DNA from: Dyadobacter endophyticus
GTDB lineage: Bacteria; Bacteroidota; Bacteroidia; Cytophagales; Spirosomataceae
DNA length: 64,000 nt
Assembly (NCBI RefSeq): GCF_014641595.1
Contig: NZ_BMIA01000001.1
Location: forward strand, 2,852,426-2,916,425
Direction: 5' to 3'
Below are positions 1 to 11,400 of this stretch, piece after piece (within the stretch, counting starts at the first letter, position 1; each line of letters opens with the position of its first letter). The notes under the pieces were generated by a model. That model was not told the origin of the DNA and searched no databases. It saw only the letters and a list, made by a program, of their open reading frames with translations. Made by a program: the position numbers and the translations under genes.

Positions 1-2322
1 CCTTTTTTGTAAAATATCGGGCAGCCCCACATAGGTTTTGATCATGTCGTACCCTAATGTGGCCGCACGGCCAAGTTCGAGTTCCAGTTGGGCTCCTGCT
101 ACGTTGCTGGTGTTACGGTTATAATAGATCCGGTTGCCTTCCATATGACCACCTGTGAAAAAACTCCTTGGCCCCAGGCGCTTGCCACTGGTCCAGGACT
201 CTTTCCGCTCCAATGCGTCGTAGGGATCGGTTCCGGGTTCCCGTATGGAAGTAATCCCATATGCCAACCACAACCGGCCGCCTTTTTCGCCTAATTGGGC
301 ATTTTGATGGGTATGCATTTCAAAGAGGCCCGGGATCACAGTTTGTCTCGAAGCGTCGATAACCCTTTCCTTCCGTCCGGGCTGATGCGGCACAATTTCC
401 CTGATACGGTTTTGCTCGATGACGATGTCGGCATTCTCTGTGTATTTATCCGATACACCATCGAAAATTTTTCCTGCGTGGATCACCAGCCGGCCTTCAG
501 GCCGTTGCGGCTCCCAGTTAAATTCCATATTGAGCGGCTCTATGCGTCCATCGGCGACATCGACCCTTTTGAGCTTATCAGTGGCCAGGAAAACAATGCT
601 TTTCGAATCACCCGTCCAGCTGGGATTTTCCGCCAACTCGTGCGTAAGCTGAACCGGCCACCCGAGGATATTCAGCCGGGCATCCACCCGGACGATCCAG
701 AGTACATTATCCAGAATGTAGGCGATCGCCTTGCCGTCGGGGGAAATCACCGGGCCATTTTTGCCTCGCGTAGCCAGCGAACGCCCCGGGACCGGGGATG
801 CGAAACGTGCCCCGGACCGATCGGATGGAATGACGAGAAATTTACTGATTCCCTCACGAAAACGGCTGGAATACGGATCCAGTGAAGAAACCACCAGGTA
901 TTTGCCGTCATTCGACCAGCTGGGCTGCGAAGCTTCAAACAATCCGTCATACAGGGTCGTCACTTTTTGCGTTTTAACGTCGATCACCGTGAGGCTGCTA
1001 CGACTGTAAGCATTCGGATCGGCCTGATAGAACGCGATCTGGCTGCCGTCGGCCGACCAGCTTGGAAATTTCAGGTTATCCGCCGCATCCAGCAGGCACA
1101 CCTCTTTTCCGGTTTTTATTTCCCTGATCCACAAATCCATATTACCATTTCTGTCACTGGTAAAGGCCAGCCACCGGTCATCGGGAGACCATACCGGGTC
1201 GATATCGATGAACACGTCGTTGGTGATCTGCACCGGCCGGGATTTACCCGTTTCCAAAACCCAGATATCTCCCAGTGCAGCAAACGCTACGAATTTGCCG
1301 CTGTTGGAAACCACCGGCCCGCGGATACCTTGTACGGGCGTTGAAACGGCTGTGTCAAAGTCGCGTTTTTTAGGTGCATACCTGTCCCTGGCAAGCGTTA
1401 CTTCGGCTGTAAAGGCGATTGTTTCCGCCGTGCTCGTTCCAATCCTTCCGAGCTTAATCTGCCCGTCGGCCGTATACAAGTATTCGGTGGGCGAAAGCCA
1501 GGCTGTTCTGAACGGAAATACGTCTTCCACGTCCCGCGACAGGGTCTGCCAATCACCGCCTCCCATTTTTACCATTTCAAGCTGACTTATCCCTGCTGCA
1601 AAACTATTGAAGATGATATGCTGTCCGTCGGGATGCCATACCGGGGAGGCCAACTTCTCTTTGCTGTGCACAAACAACAGATGCTTGCCTTCCGAATCTC
1701 CCATATAGATGCCCGCAGCCGTAGCGCGCTCGGATACATAAGCAATGCTTTTGCCGTCTGTACTGAAAACAGGGGAATAGTCACTACCGGGATGATCGGT
1801 CAGTTGCACCAGACTGTCGCTTTTTAAAACAATTTTCCAGATATCGTAATTGCCGCTGCGGTCGGAAGAGAATGCGATGCTGGCCCCGTCCGGTGACCAG
1901 TACGGCTCACGGTCATGATAGATTCCGCTGGTGAGTTGCCTGAGCCCGCTGCCGTCCCTATTGACTTTCCAGATGTGAAAATAACCGTCCCGGTAGGACT
2001 GAAAGGCAATCTGGGTCCCGTCGGGTGACCAGGTTGGCTGCCGGCAATCGCCGAGCGCGTCGGTAATGGCTCTCGCTTTGCCGCCCGTTACGGGCAGTAC
2101 CCATATCGTCCCCTGAAGGTCCATTGCGATCGTTTGCTTGTCGGGCGAAAGCGCAACGGCCATATTGGTCCCTTCGGTAAGGGTAACCTTCACTGAATCG
2201 GCAGGTGGCTGTGTGGAAGCGTTGGCTGCCGGTGTTAAATGCAAAATGCCCGCCAGCATGATACTTGTGCTGGCAGACATTAATTTGAAAACGATTGCGC
2301 GTGTTTGCCGGTGACGGGTCAT
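1..2322 (-). CDS. TolB-propeller amidohydrolase, partial (C-terminus beyond window)
   Basis: The gene opens at an ATG at 2322 and reads without interruption to base 1, giving 774 residues; about 240 C-terminal residues are expected outside the window by comparison with its paralogue at 3848-6883, to which it aligns along its whole length. After a hydrophobic N-terminus come PD40/TolB-type propeller blades with repeated SPDG or WSPDG turns, then an amidohydrolase barrel with the metal-binding HTH motif (H670, H672) and an MIKTYV segment whose Lys is the probable carboxylated metal ligand. The start overlaps the stop of the M20 peptidase gene (ATGA), so the two are probably translationally coupled. 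Such fusions are exported hydrolases of amide bonds in Bacteroidota; a dipeptide or N-acyl amino acid substrate is inferred. Confidence 0.88.
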   Translation of the reverse strand, partial: MTRHRQTRAIVFKLMSASTSIMLAGILHLTPAANASTQPPADSVKVTLTEGTNMAVALSPDKQTIAMDLQGTIWVLPVTGGKARAITDALGDCRQPTWSPDGTQIAFQSYRDGYFHIWKVNRDGSGLRQLTSGIYHDREPYWSPDGASIAFSSDRSGNYDIWKIVLKSDSLVQLTDHPGSDYSPVFSTDGKSIAYVSERATAAGIYMGDSEGKHLLFVHSKEKLASPVWHPDGQHIIFNSFAAGISQLEMVKMGGGDWQTLSRDVEDVFPFRTAWLSPTEYLYTADGQIKLGRIGTSTAETIAFTAEVTLARDRYAPKKRDFDTAVSTPVQGIRGPVVSNSGKFVAFAALGDIWVLETGKSRPVQITNDVFIDIDPVWSPDDRWLAFTSDRNGNMDLWIREIKTGKEVCLLDAADNLKFPSWSADGSQIAFYQADPNAYSRSSLTVIDVKTQKVTTLYDGLFEASQPSWSNDGKYLVVSSLDPYSSRFREGISKFLVIPSDRSGARFASPVPGRSLATRGKNGPVISPDGKAIAYILDNVLWIVRVDARLNILGWPVQLTHELAENPSWTGDSKSIVFLATDKLKRVDVADGRIEPLNMEFNWEPQRPEGRLVIHAGKIFDGVSDKYTENADIVIEQNRIREIVPHQPGRKERVIDASRQTVIPGLFEMHTHQNAQLGEKGGRLWLAYGITSIREPGTDPYDALERKESWTSGKRLGPRSFFTGGHMEGNRIYYNRNTSNVAGAQLELELGRAATLGYDMIKTYVGLPDILQKR

Positions 2323-3839
2323 TGATCGATAGGTGTCGTTAAAATTGAATAGCAGGTTTTGATACCGGACCTGAGATTACCCAGCCGGAGGTTTTCATTG
2401 GGGCTATGCTGGTTATTGTCCATATTCACCAGCGGTACAATCACCGCTGGCACACCAAGGGTCTGTATAAAAGGCACTACCGGCACCGAGCCGCCCATGA
2501 TCCGTATGATGACGGGCTCGGTCTGAAAAGCCGTTGTCACACATTTTTTCAGCCAGTTCCCTATCGGCGAGTCTATTTCGGTTCGAAACGCCGGGGAGCC
2601 TCCTCCCCCGCCGTCCATAAAAACCAGTTTGGAGTACCGTAGCCTTTCTGCTTTGGTCGGGACATGGTCGACGACCTGGTACCCCAAACCCTCAAGATGC
2701 GTTTTTACAAGCCCGGTCATTCTTTTTCCGTCGGTTTCAGGCACGAGCCTGATGCCAAATTCGGCGATGGCCTGCTCCGGTATGATCGAGCCGCCCCCCT
2801 TCCCTACCACCGCCGCCTTCAGGCCCCGGACGTTCAGGGACGGATACTGCATCGATTCCTGATAGTTTTTCCCTACTTTTTCTTCTGCCGCGATTTGCAG
2901 CCTGTCGTTAATGTCGGCCGTCACGTCGGGTACTGTCGCCATTACCTTCGCCGCCTGGTCGTCGAACTTGATGCCGTCATAAAAGCCTTTGATTAAAACC
3001 CTGCCGTCTTCATCTTTCATCGAGGCGATTATCCTGGAAAGGCTAAATGTCGGATCGGGCGAGTAATTCCCGAAATGCCCGCTGTGCTGCTGGGTAATGG
3101 CGCCATAGGTCGTCAGTGAAAAGCCTGTACCGCCCCGGCAGCCGAAAGTCAGGGTGGGAAGGTTCGACGAATGCATAGGGCCGTCCATGACGATCAGATA
3201 GTCGGCCGCCAGCTCGGTCTTGTAATTTGCCAACGCGCCTTTGAGCCCGGGGGAACCTTTTTCTTCCTCACAATCCAGAACCACTTTAATATTGAATGGT
3301 GGTTGCTGCTTCTGAGTGGCTAGCATATCCAGGGCCTGCAAAAACATGATAATAGGACCTTTGTCGTCGGATGTCGACCGTCCGAAAAGCCGCCATTCGT
3401 CGTTGATTTTTCCGTTACGCAGCATTGACCAATCGATTTCACTGAACGTACCAGCCCGGTCTCTTTCCTTCAACACGGCTGAGTAGGCATTTTGTTGAAA
3501 CCATTCTGGCTGCCGCACGGCCTGACCATCGAGGTGAAAGTAAAAAAGCACCGTTTTACGACTACCCTGGAAAGCTTTTTTTGCCAGAAAGAGGGGCATT
3601 TTATCCGTTTTAAGCACCGAGATTTCAAAACCTCTTTTCACAAAAGCGTTTCGGGCCCAATCCACATTTTTGTCGATATCCTCAGCCACCAGCGCATCAT
3701 TGGGGATCGCCACAAAATCTTTCAGTTCCTCAATGGCCGGCAGCATCCGTTCGCTCACAAGCTGATCGTTTTGAGCGGTTACCCTGGAAAGGAAAATCAG
3801 GGAAGAAAGGACTGTGATGAGTAGGATTTTCATCGTCAT
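2319..3839 (-). CDS. M20 family metallopeptidase, exported
   Basis: This 506-residue protein has a cleavable signal peptide (about residues 1-22, ending VTA-Q) and the two-metal centre of the M20/ArgE/DapE/CPG2 family: HxD at H102/D104, the bridging Asp in SDDKG (D158/D159), the catalytic Glu pair E191/E192, a further acidic ligand in VMDGP (D219), and the C-terminal His in QHSP (H478). Length fits M20 dipeptidases with an inserted dimerisation domain. M20 enzymes cleave dipeptides, carboxypeptidase substrates or N-acyl amino acids; the exact substrate cannot be read here. The gene starts 8 bases after the upstream amidohydrolase stop, and its own stop overlaps the next amidohydrolase start. 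It is therefore the middle gene of a three-hydrolase block behind SusC/SusD and probably acts in the periplasm on the imported compound. Confidence 0.93.
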   Translation of the reverse strand: MTMKILLITVLSSLIFLSRVTAQNDQLVSERMLPAIEELKDFVAIPNDALVAEDIDKNVDWARNAFVKRGFEISVLKTDKMPLFLAKKAFQGSRKTVLFYFHLDGQAVRQPEWFQQNAYSAVLKERDRAGTFSEIDWSMLRNGKINDEWRLFGRSTSDDKGPIIMFLQALDMLATQKQQPPFNIKVVLDCEEEKGSPGLKGALANYKTELAADYLIVMDGPMHSSNLPTLTFGCRGGTGFSLTTYGAITQQHSGHFGNYSPDPTFSLSRIIASMKDEDGRVLIKGFYDGIKFDDQAAKVMATVPDVTADINDRLQIAAEEKVGKNYQESMQYPSLNVRGLKAAVVGKGGGSIIPEQAIAEFGIRLVPETDGKRMTGLVKTHLEGLGYQVVDHVPTKAERLRYSKLVFMDGGGGGSPAFRTEIDSPIGNWLKKCVTTAFQTEPVIIRIMGGSVPVVPFIQTLGVPAVIVPLVNMDNNQHSPNENLRLGNLRSGIKTCYSILTTPIDQ

Positions 3840-3847
3840 TGGAGCGC

Positions 3848-6800
3848 TTAGTTGCTTGAATGAAAACCCGGCAGTACCGTTTTGCCTTGTTCGACCCTGG
3901 CTTTCAGAATATCCTCAATGCCAAAGATTTCGCCGTTCCGGATGACCGTTTGCACATTAAGAACATCTTTGATATTTTTAAGCGGGTCTCCGTCGACGAT
4001 CACCATATCGGCGAGCTTTCCCCTCTCCAAAGTGCCCAGGTCCTTGGCGACACCCAGTGCCTCAGCTGAATACAGCGTGGCTGACCGAAGCGTCTGAAAG
4101 GGCGAGATACCGCCGTCGACCCAGCTCTGCAACTCGGCATGGTAGCTGATCCCCGGATGTATAATCGGGGAATCAGTGCCGGGCGTGACGTGCCCTCCGC
4201 GCTCTACCATGGTTTTGACCGTTTTCTGGATATTTGAAAATGTCGTTAAAAAGGCCGGATTGCCCTTAGTCCGCAGGCTCGTTTGCGCTTTCATCTGCTC
4301 GACGACAGCCGGCCCATAAAAGGCAGCAAATTGTTTATGATCAAAAAAGGCGGGGTCCTTGTCAACCAGCATAGGCAGCCCGCCTTGCAGGGAAGCGGTC
4401 GGTGTGATGTTCATTCCCGACCGGATAAGCAGCTCGGTAACATCCTGATACGAATTATTCAGGGCCGTCAGCTTGGGCGAATACCCTCTCCGGCTTGTCG
4501 CGCCCATGTGTTCTACGGCATCCACACCATAGCGCGTTGCCGGATAAATTTCGTGGGAAGACACCGGTACGCCAATCGAATGCGCGAAAGCCGTAATGCG
4601 CTGCTGCATCAGGTCGGGCATCCGGACGTAGGTTTTGATCATATCGAAATCGAGCCGCTTTGCTTTTTCCAATTCCAGTTCCAGCTGTGCACCGGGAACA
4701 TTGCCCACGTTCATTCCGTAATAGATCCGGCTGCCATCCAGAATCCCGCCGGTATAAAAGTCGCGGGGCCCGAGCCTCCGCCCGCTGATCCAGGATTCCT
4801 TCCGTTCAATGACGTCATAAGGATCGCCACCCGGCTCCCGGATCGTAGTAATGCCATAGCTCAGCCATAACCTCCCCAGAGGTTCACCCGCACTGGCTGA
4901 CTGGTGTGTATGCATTTCGACCAGACCGGGGATCACAGTTCGGGAAGATGCATCGATCAATTTCCCTGTCCGCCCTGGTTTATGTGGCTCTATGCTGATG
5001 ATACGGTTGCCTTCGACAACTACATCCACATTGCTCTGGTAACCATCCGTCTTGCCGTCAAAGAGTTTTCCGGCGTGAATGATATAACGCCCCGTGGGCT
5101 GACGTGCTTTGTAGTTAAGTGTAACCGAAATCGTCTCGGTAATGCCGCTTATTACGGAAACCTTCTTGAGAACATCTGTCGCCATGTATACAATACTTTT
5201 CGAATCGCCCGTCCAGCTCGGATTTTCAGCCAGTTCGTTGGTCAGCCTGCGAGGGGCGGCAAGCAGGTCGCCATTTGCGCCTACTGCGACTGTCCAGAGC
5301 ACACCGTCCATCGAAAATGCGAATTTGCTACCGTCGGGCGACCAGTACGGCCCGTTTTTTCCACGGGTGGAAAGTGTCCTCTCATTGATAGGCGTCACGT
5401 AGCGATAACTTTTATCGGTGGTCGAAATAAGCAGGAATTTGCTGACACCCTCCCGATAGCGGGTTGAGTAGGGAACCAGCGAAGATATGACGATGTATTT
5501 GCCGTCCGGTGACCAGCTGGGCTGAGAGCCATCGAAAACCGGTTCGAAAACAGTTGTGGATTTGCCTGAAACAATATCAATGACCCGGAGCGAAGAACGC
5601 CCGAAAACCGATGGGTCTTTTTGATAATAGGCAATTTGTTTTCCATCGGCCGACCAGGCAGGCAGGGTAAGTGGCCCGTCAGCGTCCAGCAGCAGGGTTT
5701 CCTTACCTGTGGCCATTTCCCGCACATATAGGTCCATGTCGCCCTTACGGTCGCTCAGGTACGCGAGCCGTTTGCCGTCCGCCGACCATGCCGCATCGAT
5801 TTCAATGAATTCATCGTTGGTCAGCTGCGTCGGTACAGCGCTGCCTTTTTTAAGCAAGTACATATCCCCCAATGCGGTAAAAGCGACATTGTTGCCGTCC
5901 GGTGAGACTACCGGCCCCCGAATACCTTTAACGGGGTGGCTGTTTGCTGAGTTGAAATCATATTTTTTGGATGGATAGGGTTTTCTGCCCAATGTCATTT
6001 GAGCGGCAAATGGTATCGAAAGCTTTTGCTGCTCGCCGAGCTTTCCGCGATTGATCTTTCCCCCTGACGTATAAAGGTATTCGGTATCGGAAATCCAGCT
6101 GGCTTTGAAAGGGAATACATCTTCGCCGTTTGCGGAAAGGGTTACCCATTCGCCTCCGCCGATCATGGCCATATCCAGCACCGTTTTACCCTCGATAAAA
6201 TTATGGAAAACGATTTTGGGCTGGCTCGGATGCCAGGCAGGAGCACCGAGTTTGCCGGTGGTGGTCAGAAACAGTTTCTCCCGGCCTGCACTATCCATCA
6301 TGTAAATCCCCGGGGCTGCACTTCGTTCCGAGACGTAGCTGATCTGCGAGCCGTCCGGAGAGAATGCAGGAAAGTAATCGTTTCCCGGATCACTGGTAAG
6401 CTGGGTGAGCTTGCCACTTGCCGGTTCGAGTTGCCAGATGTCGTAGTTGCCGCTTCTGTCAGACGAAAAAAGCAGACGGGTGCCGTCCGGCGACCAGCAG
6501 GGTTCGCGGTCATCGAAGCTGCCCAATGTGTGCTGCACGGGAATCCCGCCGTTTTTCCCGACCGAATAAATGTGAAAGTTTCCGTCCCAGAATGCCTGGA
6601 AAGTAATCTGGGAACCATCCGGAGTCCATACCGGTTGTCGGCAATCACCGAATTCGTCGGTCAAAGCGCGAGCCGCTCCACCAGTAACAGGAATGGTAAA
6701 AATGGTACCCTGCAAATCCATCGCAATGGTTTTTTTATCGGGCGAAAGGGCAATGGCCAGGTTGGTCCCTTCCGTGAGGGTAACCTTCACCGAGTCAGCC

Positions 6801-6883
6801 GGCGATGCCGCGGCTTTGACCGTAAACAGCACTGCCTGCATTAAAAGCAGCAGCCATATTTTTTGATTCTGAAAAAACATCAT
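3848..6883 (-). CDS. TolB-propeller amidohydrolase, exported
   Basis: 1011 residues: signal peptide (about 1-26), a large N-terminal beta-propeller built of PD40/WD40-like blades with recurrent WSPDG turns (roughly residues 40-600), and a C-terminal metal-dependent amidohydrolase domain. Visible metal-site residues are HxH in VEMHTHQ (H658, H660), K750 in MIKTYV (probable carboxylated Lys), H777 in SSHEIY, H792 in VEHMGA and D904 in GTDSP. This pattern fits the imidazolonepropionase/prolidase-like branch. The propeller may gate access of peptides, as in TolB-like or prolyl oligopeptidase-type proteins; that is inference. It lies 39 bases after the SusD gene and 8 before the M20 gene. Two adjacent in-frame ATG codons at the start leave a one-residue uncertainty. 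Its paralogue lies on the other side of the M20 gene. Confidence 0.93.
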   Translation of the reverse strand: MMFFQNQKIWLLLLMQAVLFTVKAAASPADSVKVTLTEGTNLAIALSPDKKTIAMDLQGTIFTIPVTGGAARALTDEFGDCRQPVWTPDGSQITFQAFWDGNFHIYSVGKNGGIPVQHTLGSFDDREPCWSPDGTRLLFSSDRSGNYDIWQLEPASGKLTQLTSDPGNDYFPAFSPDGSQISYVSERSAAPGIYMMDSAGREKLFLTTTGKLGAPAWHPSQPKIVFHNFIEGKTVLDMAMIGGGEWVTLSANGEDVFPFKASWISDTEYLYTSGGKINRGKLGEQQKLSIPFAAQMTLGRKPYPSKKYDFNSANSHPVKGIRGPVVSPDGNNVAFTALGDMYLLKKGSAVPTQLTNDEFIEIDAAWSADGKRLAYLSDRKGDMDLYVREMATGKETLLLDADGPLTLPAWSADGKQIAYYQKDPSVFGRSSLRVIDIVSGKSTTVFEPVFDGSQPSWSPDGKYIVISSLVPYSTRYREGVSKFLLISTTDKSYRYVTPINERTLSTRGKNGPYWSPDGSKFAFSMDGVLWTVAVGANGDLLAAPRRLTNELAENPSWTGDSKSIVYMATDVLKKVSVISGITETISVTLNYKARQPTGRYIIHAGKLFDGKTDGYQSNVDVVVEGNRIISIEPHKPGRTGKLIDASSRTVIPGLVEMHTHQSASAGEPLGRLWLSYGITTIREPGGDPYDVIERKESWISGRRLGPRDFYTGGILDGSRIYYGMNVGNVPGAQLELELEKAKRLDFDMIKTYVRMPDLMQQRITAFAHSIGVPVSSHEIYPATRYGVDAVEHMGATSRRGYSPKLTALNNSYQDVTELLIRSGMNITPTASLQGGLPMLVDKDPAFFDHKQFAAFYGPAVVEQMKAQTSLRTKGNPAFLTTFSNIQKTVKTMVERGGHVTPGTDSPIIHPGISYHAELQSWVDGGISPFQTLRSATLYSAEALGVAKDLGTLERGKLADMVIVDGDPLKNIKDVLNVQTVIRNGEIFGIEDILKARVEQGKTVLPGFHSSN

Positions 6884-6922
6884 TCGGTTATGGATCGGTT
6901 TGGCAGATTACAAAACAATTTA

Positions 6923-8377
6923 TTAAAGATTTACCGGTGTTTTTACAAATACCCCGGGGACCGGGCGCGGGGCGCTGGTGTTGGAATTTACTTCCGCTTC
7001 GCTGTAAATCATCCGTTCGGGCAAAGCGACACCTGCATTCGGAGATAATTGCACGGCCACGGCTTCTTTCCTGGTCCGTCTCAGGTCATTAAAGCCTAAG
7101 ATCTGCCCGTTAAAAGTCAGGTATCTTTCCATCAGGATTTCCCGCAATAATGCCTGCTCCGCCTGAATGCCGTCTTTGTTGAGCATGCCGCCCGGCGCGA
7201 TATCGCTGGCCGTGTAGGGTTCGTACCGGTAAGTGTACGTTTTGTAGGTCGGATCAAGATCCCCGCCGGCATTCAGGTAGGCGCGGAAAGCATTGAGCTT
7301 TTCCAGTCCGGTTGCCGCCCCGCCGCTTCTCAACCCTGCCTCCGCCAATGTGAGCAGATTCTCGGAAAAGGTAACCAATGGATAGGGTGCCGATTGACCG
7401 AAGAGCCCTCTGGAAGTTGTCGAGCTGTTGGTATTGGGAGAAACCGGGATCTGCGTACCACTGGCGTTTACGGTGATGAAATGATGGTTATAGCGCGCCG
7501 TTTCGTCTGTTCTGGCATTGCCACGATAATCCGGGCTGGCTGGGTTCAATAGTTTCGGTGCCAGCGACAACGCCGCATTGATATCTCCCACCCGGTTTCT
7601 GGCGATGAAAGCGTACATCAGGTTTTCATTCACGTTCAGCGTACTTCCGTGCGTAACCACAAGCGAGCGCGCCGCGCCGGTGATCCCCTTGCCTGCTGCG
7701 GCATAGGCCAGCTGGTACTCCCTCGTTTCCATATAGAACCGCGATTTAAGCGTATAGGCAGCTTCCTTCCATTTGCCTGCATCTCCCTGAAAGAAAATGT
7801 CGGCAGCCCCGGGAGAACTGCCAATGCCCGATTCCAGATCGGCAATAGCTTCGTCGAGCAACGCCTGCAGTTTTTGATAGACTTCGACCTGTGGCTCAAA
7901 AGCCGGATTGGGAAACCGGGCGATGTCAGCAGCCTCCGAAAAGGGAACATCACCCCAGCAGGCCGCAGCAGTACCCAGCGCATGGGCACGGGTGACCTTT
8001 GCGATACCTTGCACAAGCCGGTTATTGGTAGTCTGGGACTTGGTAATCACCAGCTTGGTTTGCTCTACGACCCCCTGGTATACAAACTGCCAGACGTCAT
8101 TGAAGGACGCGCCGGTGACGTTGTAGCTGTAAATATCCTTGTACTGACGATCGGTGCCGGTAAAGTAACCAGACCACATCGCCGCCACGCGCGCCAGATG
8201 GCCTTCCTGCACGGAAACGTTCCCCAACTGGGCACCGGTCAGGATCAAAGATGCCGAGGCATCGGTGGGATTGTTCAGGTCGGTATTCATATTGTCGACC
8301 AGTGATTCGCAGGAGATGAGCCCGGCTCCCAGGACCATGCCTGCAATTATTATCAGTTTCCTTCTCGTCGTTTTCAT
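6923..8377 (-). CDS. SusD/RagB family nutrient-binding outer membrane lipoprotein
   Basis: 484 residues with a lipoprotein signal peptide ending in a lipobox (GLISC, Cys about residue 23). The body carries features of the SusD-like_2 family: an N-terminal TPR-like region (VQEGHLARVAAMWSGYF, then the conserved QTKLV...AHALGTAAACWGDVPFSEA stretch) and a C-terminal segment rich in ILMERYLTF...NDLRRT. SusD lipoproteins cap the SusC channel on the cell surface and bind the substrate before import. The gene follows the SusC gene after 46 bases in the same direction, the usual arrangement. Neighbouring peptidases rather than glycoside hydrolases point to a peptide or amino acid derivative as cargo; that is inferred from context. 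Confidence 0.95.
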   Translation of the reverse strand: MKTTRRKLIIIAGMVLGAGLISCESLVDNMNTDLNNPTDASASLILTGAQLGNVSVQEGHLARVAAMWSGYFTGTDRQYKDIYSYNVTGASFNDVWQFVYQGVVEQTKLVITKSQTTNNRLVQGIAKVTRAHALGTAAACWGDVPFSEAADIARFPNPAFEPQVEVYQKLQALLDEAIADLESGIGSSPGAADIFFQGDAGKWKEAAYTLKSRFYMETREYQLAYAAAGKGITGAARSLVVTHGSTLNVNENLMYAFIARNRVGDINAALSLAPKLLNPASPDYRGNARTDETARYNHHFITVNASGTQIPVSPNTNSSTTSRGLFGQSAPYPLVTFSENLLTLAEAGLRSGGAATGLEKLNAFRAYLNAGGDLDPTYKTYTYRYEPYTASDIAPGGMLNKDGIQAEQALLREILMERYLTFNGQILGFNDLRRTRKEAVAVQLSPNAGVALPERMIYSEAEVNSNTSAPRPVPGVFVKTPVNL

Positions 8378-8423
8378 CGTGATTTGTAAATGCTGTGAAA
8401 TGGATGCTACGGGTTGCGGAGTA

Positions 8424-11400
8424 CTAGTAGTTTACTTTAATGGTAAACAGGTAGGAACGTGTGCCGGGGGTATTAAAGTAATCCATATTGCGGCCAGCAG
8501 GTCCTCCCGAGAGGTTAGTGTCCGGATCGATGCCTACCACTTTCGTCCATAAAAAGAGGTTACGGCCGGTTACCGAAAACTCCACCGATTGCAGCTTCGT
8601 TGCCCTCCTGAATGCCTCGGTATCTAACCGGTAGGAAAGTGAAAGCTGCCGCAAACGCGTCCAGCTTCCGTCTTCCACAAACTGCTGCTTCAACGACCCA
8701 AATCCGCTACCAAGGGTGGTGTACCAACTTTCGTCCAGCAGCACAGGGCCTGCCCCAAAGTCCTTCAGATTACCGCGGACCGTGGTTCCAGCGGGGATGG
8801 TCTTGCCTGCGTAATTTTTGGTGTCGGTGGCCAGCGTGACTTCATTGCCAGTGTCGCGATGCGTGCCGAAATTGTACATAACACCCCGGGTACCGCTGAA
8901 ATAGTCGCCGCCCTGCGAGGTTTCAAAGAGCACATCCAGGCTGAATTTCTTGTAGGACAATGTAGTCCCAAAGCCGCCTATCCAGTCCGGGTTCGGATCG
9001 CCCACTACCCCGGTAACCGGGTCTGCCACGGGAAATCCATTGGCATCCAGCATCATCGACCCATCTTCCCTCAGCAGGTAGCGGCTGCTCCAGAATACGC
9101 CTGTGGGCTGTCCCACGACCGCGCGGGCATCCAAAAAATTTTCGATACCACCTACCAGGTACAGCGACTGCGTACCGGCCAGATCGAGCACCTTGCTGCG
9201 GTTCCGGGTAAAATTCCCGCGAACGGCCCAGTTGAAGCCTCCTTTGCGGATCACATCATAGCTCAGGTCCATTTCCAGGCCCTTGTTCTGGAGTATTGCG
9301 GCGTTGGTGTACTTGGTGGCGAAGCCCGTGCTGGGCGCCAGGGTTACCGGCACCAACACGTCGCGTATCTTATTATTGTAGTAGGTCAAGCCCAATTTCA
9401 AACGGTTGTCGAGCAGGCGCATATCCAAACCGACTTCGTACTCGGTCTTTCGCTCCGGTTTCAGATACTGGTCGCCCATAGAGCTGCCCTGAGTATAGGC
9501 GCCATTGCCGAATTGGGAGCCCACCAGGTTATCTCCCCAGGGGTTGGCAGTGTAAATGGTGGAAGAAAAGATCGTATTGGAACGGTATGGGAGCGGTTGC
9601 ACACCCACCACACCGTAGGATGCGCGCAGCTTGGCGAAATTGATAGCCCCTACCCGGTCCATCCATTTCAGCCTGGTAAAAACCCAGGCTAAGTCCGCCG
9701 AAGGATAGTAGAATGTTTTGTCGGAAAGCGCACCGAAAGACGAAGCCGATTCTGCGGCGCCCGACAGGTTCAGAAACAATGCGTCATAAGCCGAAAAACT
9801 TGCGGTAGCGTACGCCCGGACCGTACGCACCTCCGTTTTCAGGTTAACGGGCGTACGGTTGAGCGCAGTGGCATTGGCAAAGTTTGCCGGTGCGTCGGCC
9901 ACCAGAAAATTGGAGATCGTCACACCCATGTTATTGTATTTGCGGTTATTAATGTTGATGCCCGCCACGTAGGTGGAGCTGAAATTGGGGCCAAAATCTT
10001 TGGTGGCCCGAGCCAGAAGGTCCGCATTCACCTGGGTTTCTTTGGTGACCTGCTCTCTGTATTGCCCGGTTCCCGCACCGGTGATGTCATTGACCGGAAA
10101 ATAGTTGATTTGTTCGTCGGAATACGTATCCAGCCCGGCGCGGGCAACAATATCCAGCCATGCAGCGGGCTTGATCCCCAATTCGGCGCTGTTCATAAAA
10201 CGGTCGACATCGGTAGAATTCTGCTGTTCGTACAGCGCCCATAGCGCGTTGTTGTTGGCCGGATTGATGACGCTTCCCAGGTAGCTGCGGTACCCACGCT
10301 GCCGGCCGGTAACCGCCGACGCCGTCGGACTGGTATAGTAGCTCCCTTTGTAATCGGAGATATCGAAGTCTGCCGGGTTGCGTAAAAGGCCCACCATGGC
10401 CCCTGCCAGGTTGTTGCCCCGCTGGATCCTGTCCGAAAAGCTCTTGGTGTAGGCGGCCGTGGCGGACATCCGCACCACTTCATTGAATTTACGCTCCACA
10501 TTCAGTCGCAGCGTGGTGCGGTTGTAGGTGCTGTTACCGCGTTGTACACCTTTCTGTCGGATGTCGCCAATGCTGAAAAAGTAGGTAGTTTTCTGGTCTC
10601 CGCCGCTCAGACTCAACGCATTGTCCATAAAATGACCGTCGCGAAAAACCTTGTCATAGTTGGAAGTATTAAAAACATCCTGTGAATTCTTTTTAATAAT
10701 GGGATAATACCTCGTACCATCAACAGCCTCAAAAAAGGCCCCTGCCGCATTGACTTCATCCGCACCGCCGGCACGGTTGGCAATCTTATCCCCCCAGGCG
10801 TTGGCCCCATTGGGATTGTAGACACCTCCGGCTCCTTGCCCGAATTTGTCTTGGAAAGGGTGAAAGCGGTTGATCTGGTCGATCGAAAATGTGGAGCTGA
10901 AACCGATATTGAGCTTGTTACTGTCGGCCCCTTTTTTAGTAGTAATCAAAATTACCCCGTTTGCAGCGCGGGAGCCCCATAGGGCGGCCGCAGAGGCGCC
11001 TTTCAGTATCTGCATAGAGGCGATATCATTCGGATTGATGTCGTTCAGGCGCGACTGGGGCACTACGCCGCCCGAGGTGCCTCCCTCGGTGGTATTGCTG
11101 ATCGGGATACCGTCCACCACGATCAGCGGTTGCGTATTGCCTGTGAGCGTGTTCTGGCCGCGTATCTGGATAAACGCCGCAGCACCCGGATCGCCGGCAG
11201 CCCTGGATACCTGTACCCCCGCCGCTTTCCCGGCCAGGCCGTTGATCACGCTGGTCTCTCCCGACCTTGCCAGCGCTTCTCCGGCGACCTTACTGCTGGT
11301 GGAACCCAACCGGTCGGCTGCCTCCTTAAACCCCGACGCGGTCACGACTACCTCCGAAAGGGCTTGCACGTTTTCAGCCAGGACTACATTCACAACGGAC

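Noticed and set aside
88..1827. Series of plus-strand frames at the left edge
   Set aside because: They are antisense to the partial propeller-amidohydrolase gene, which aligns to its paralogue throughout.
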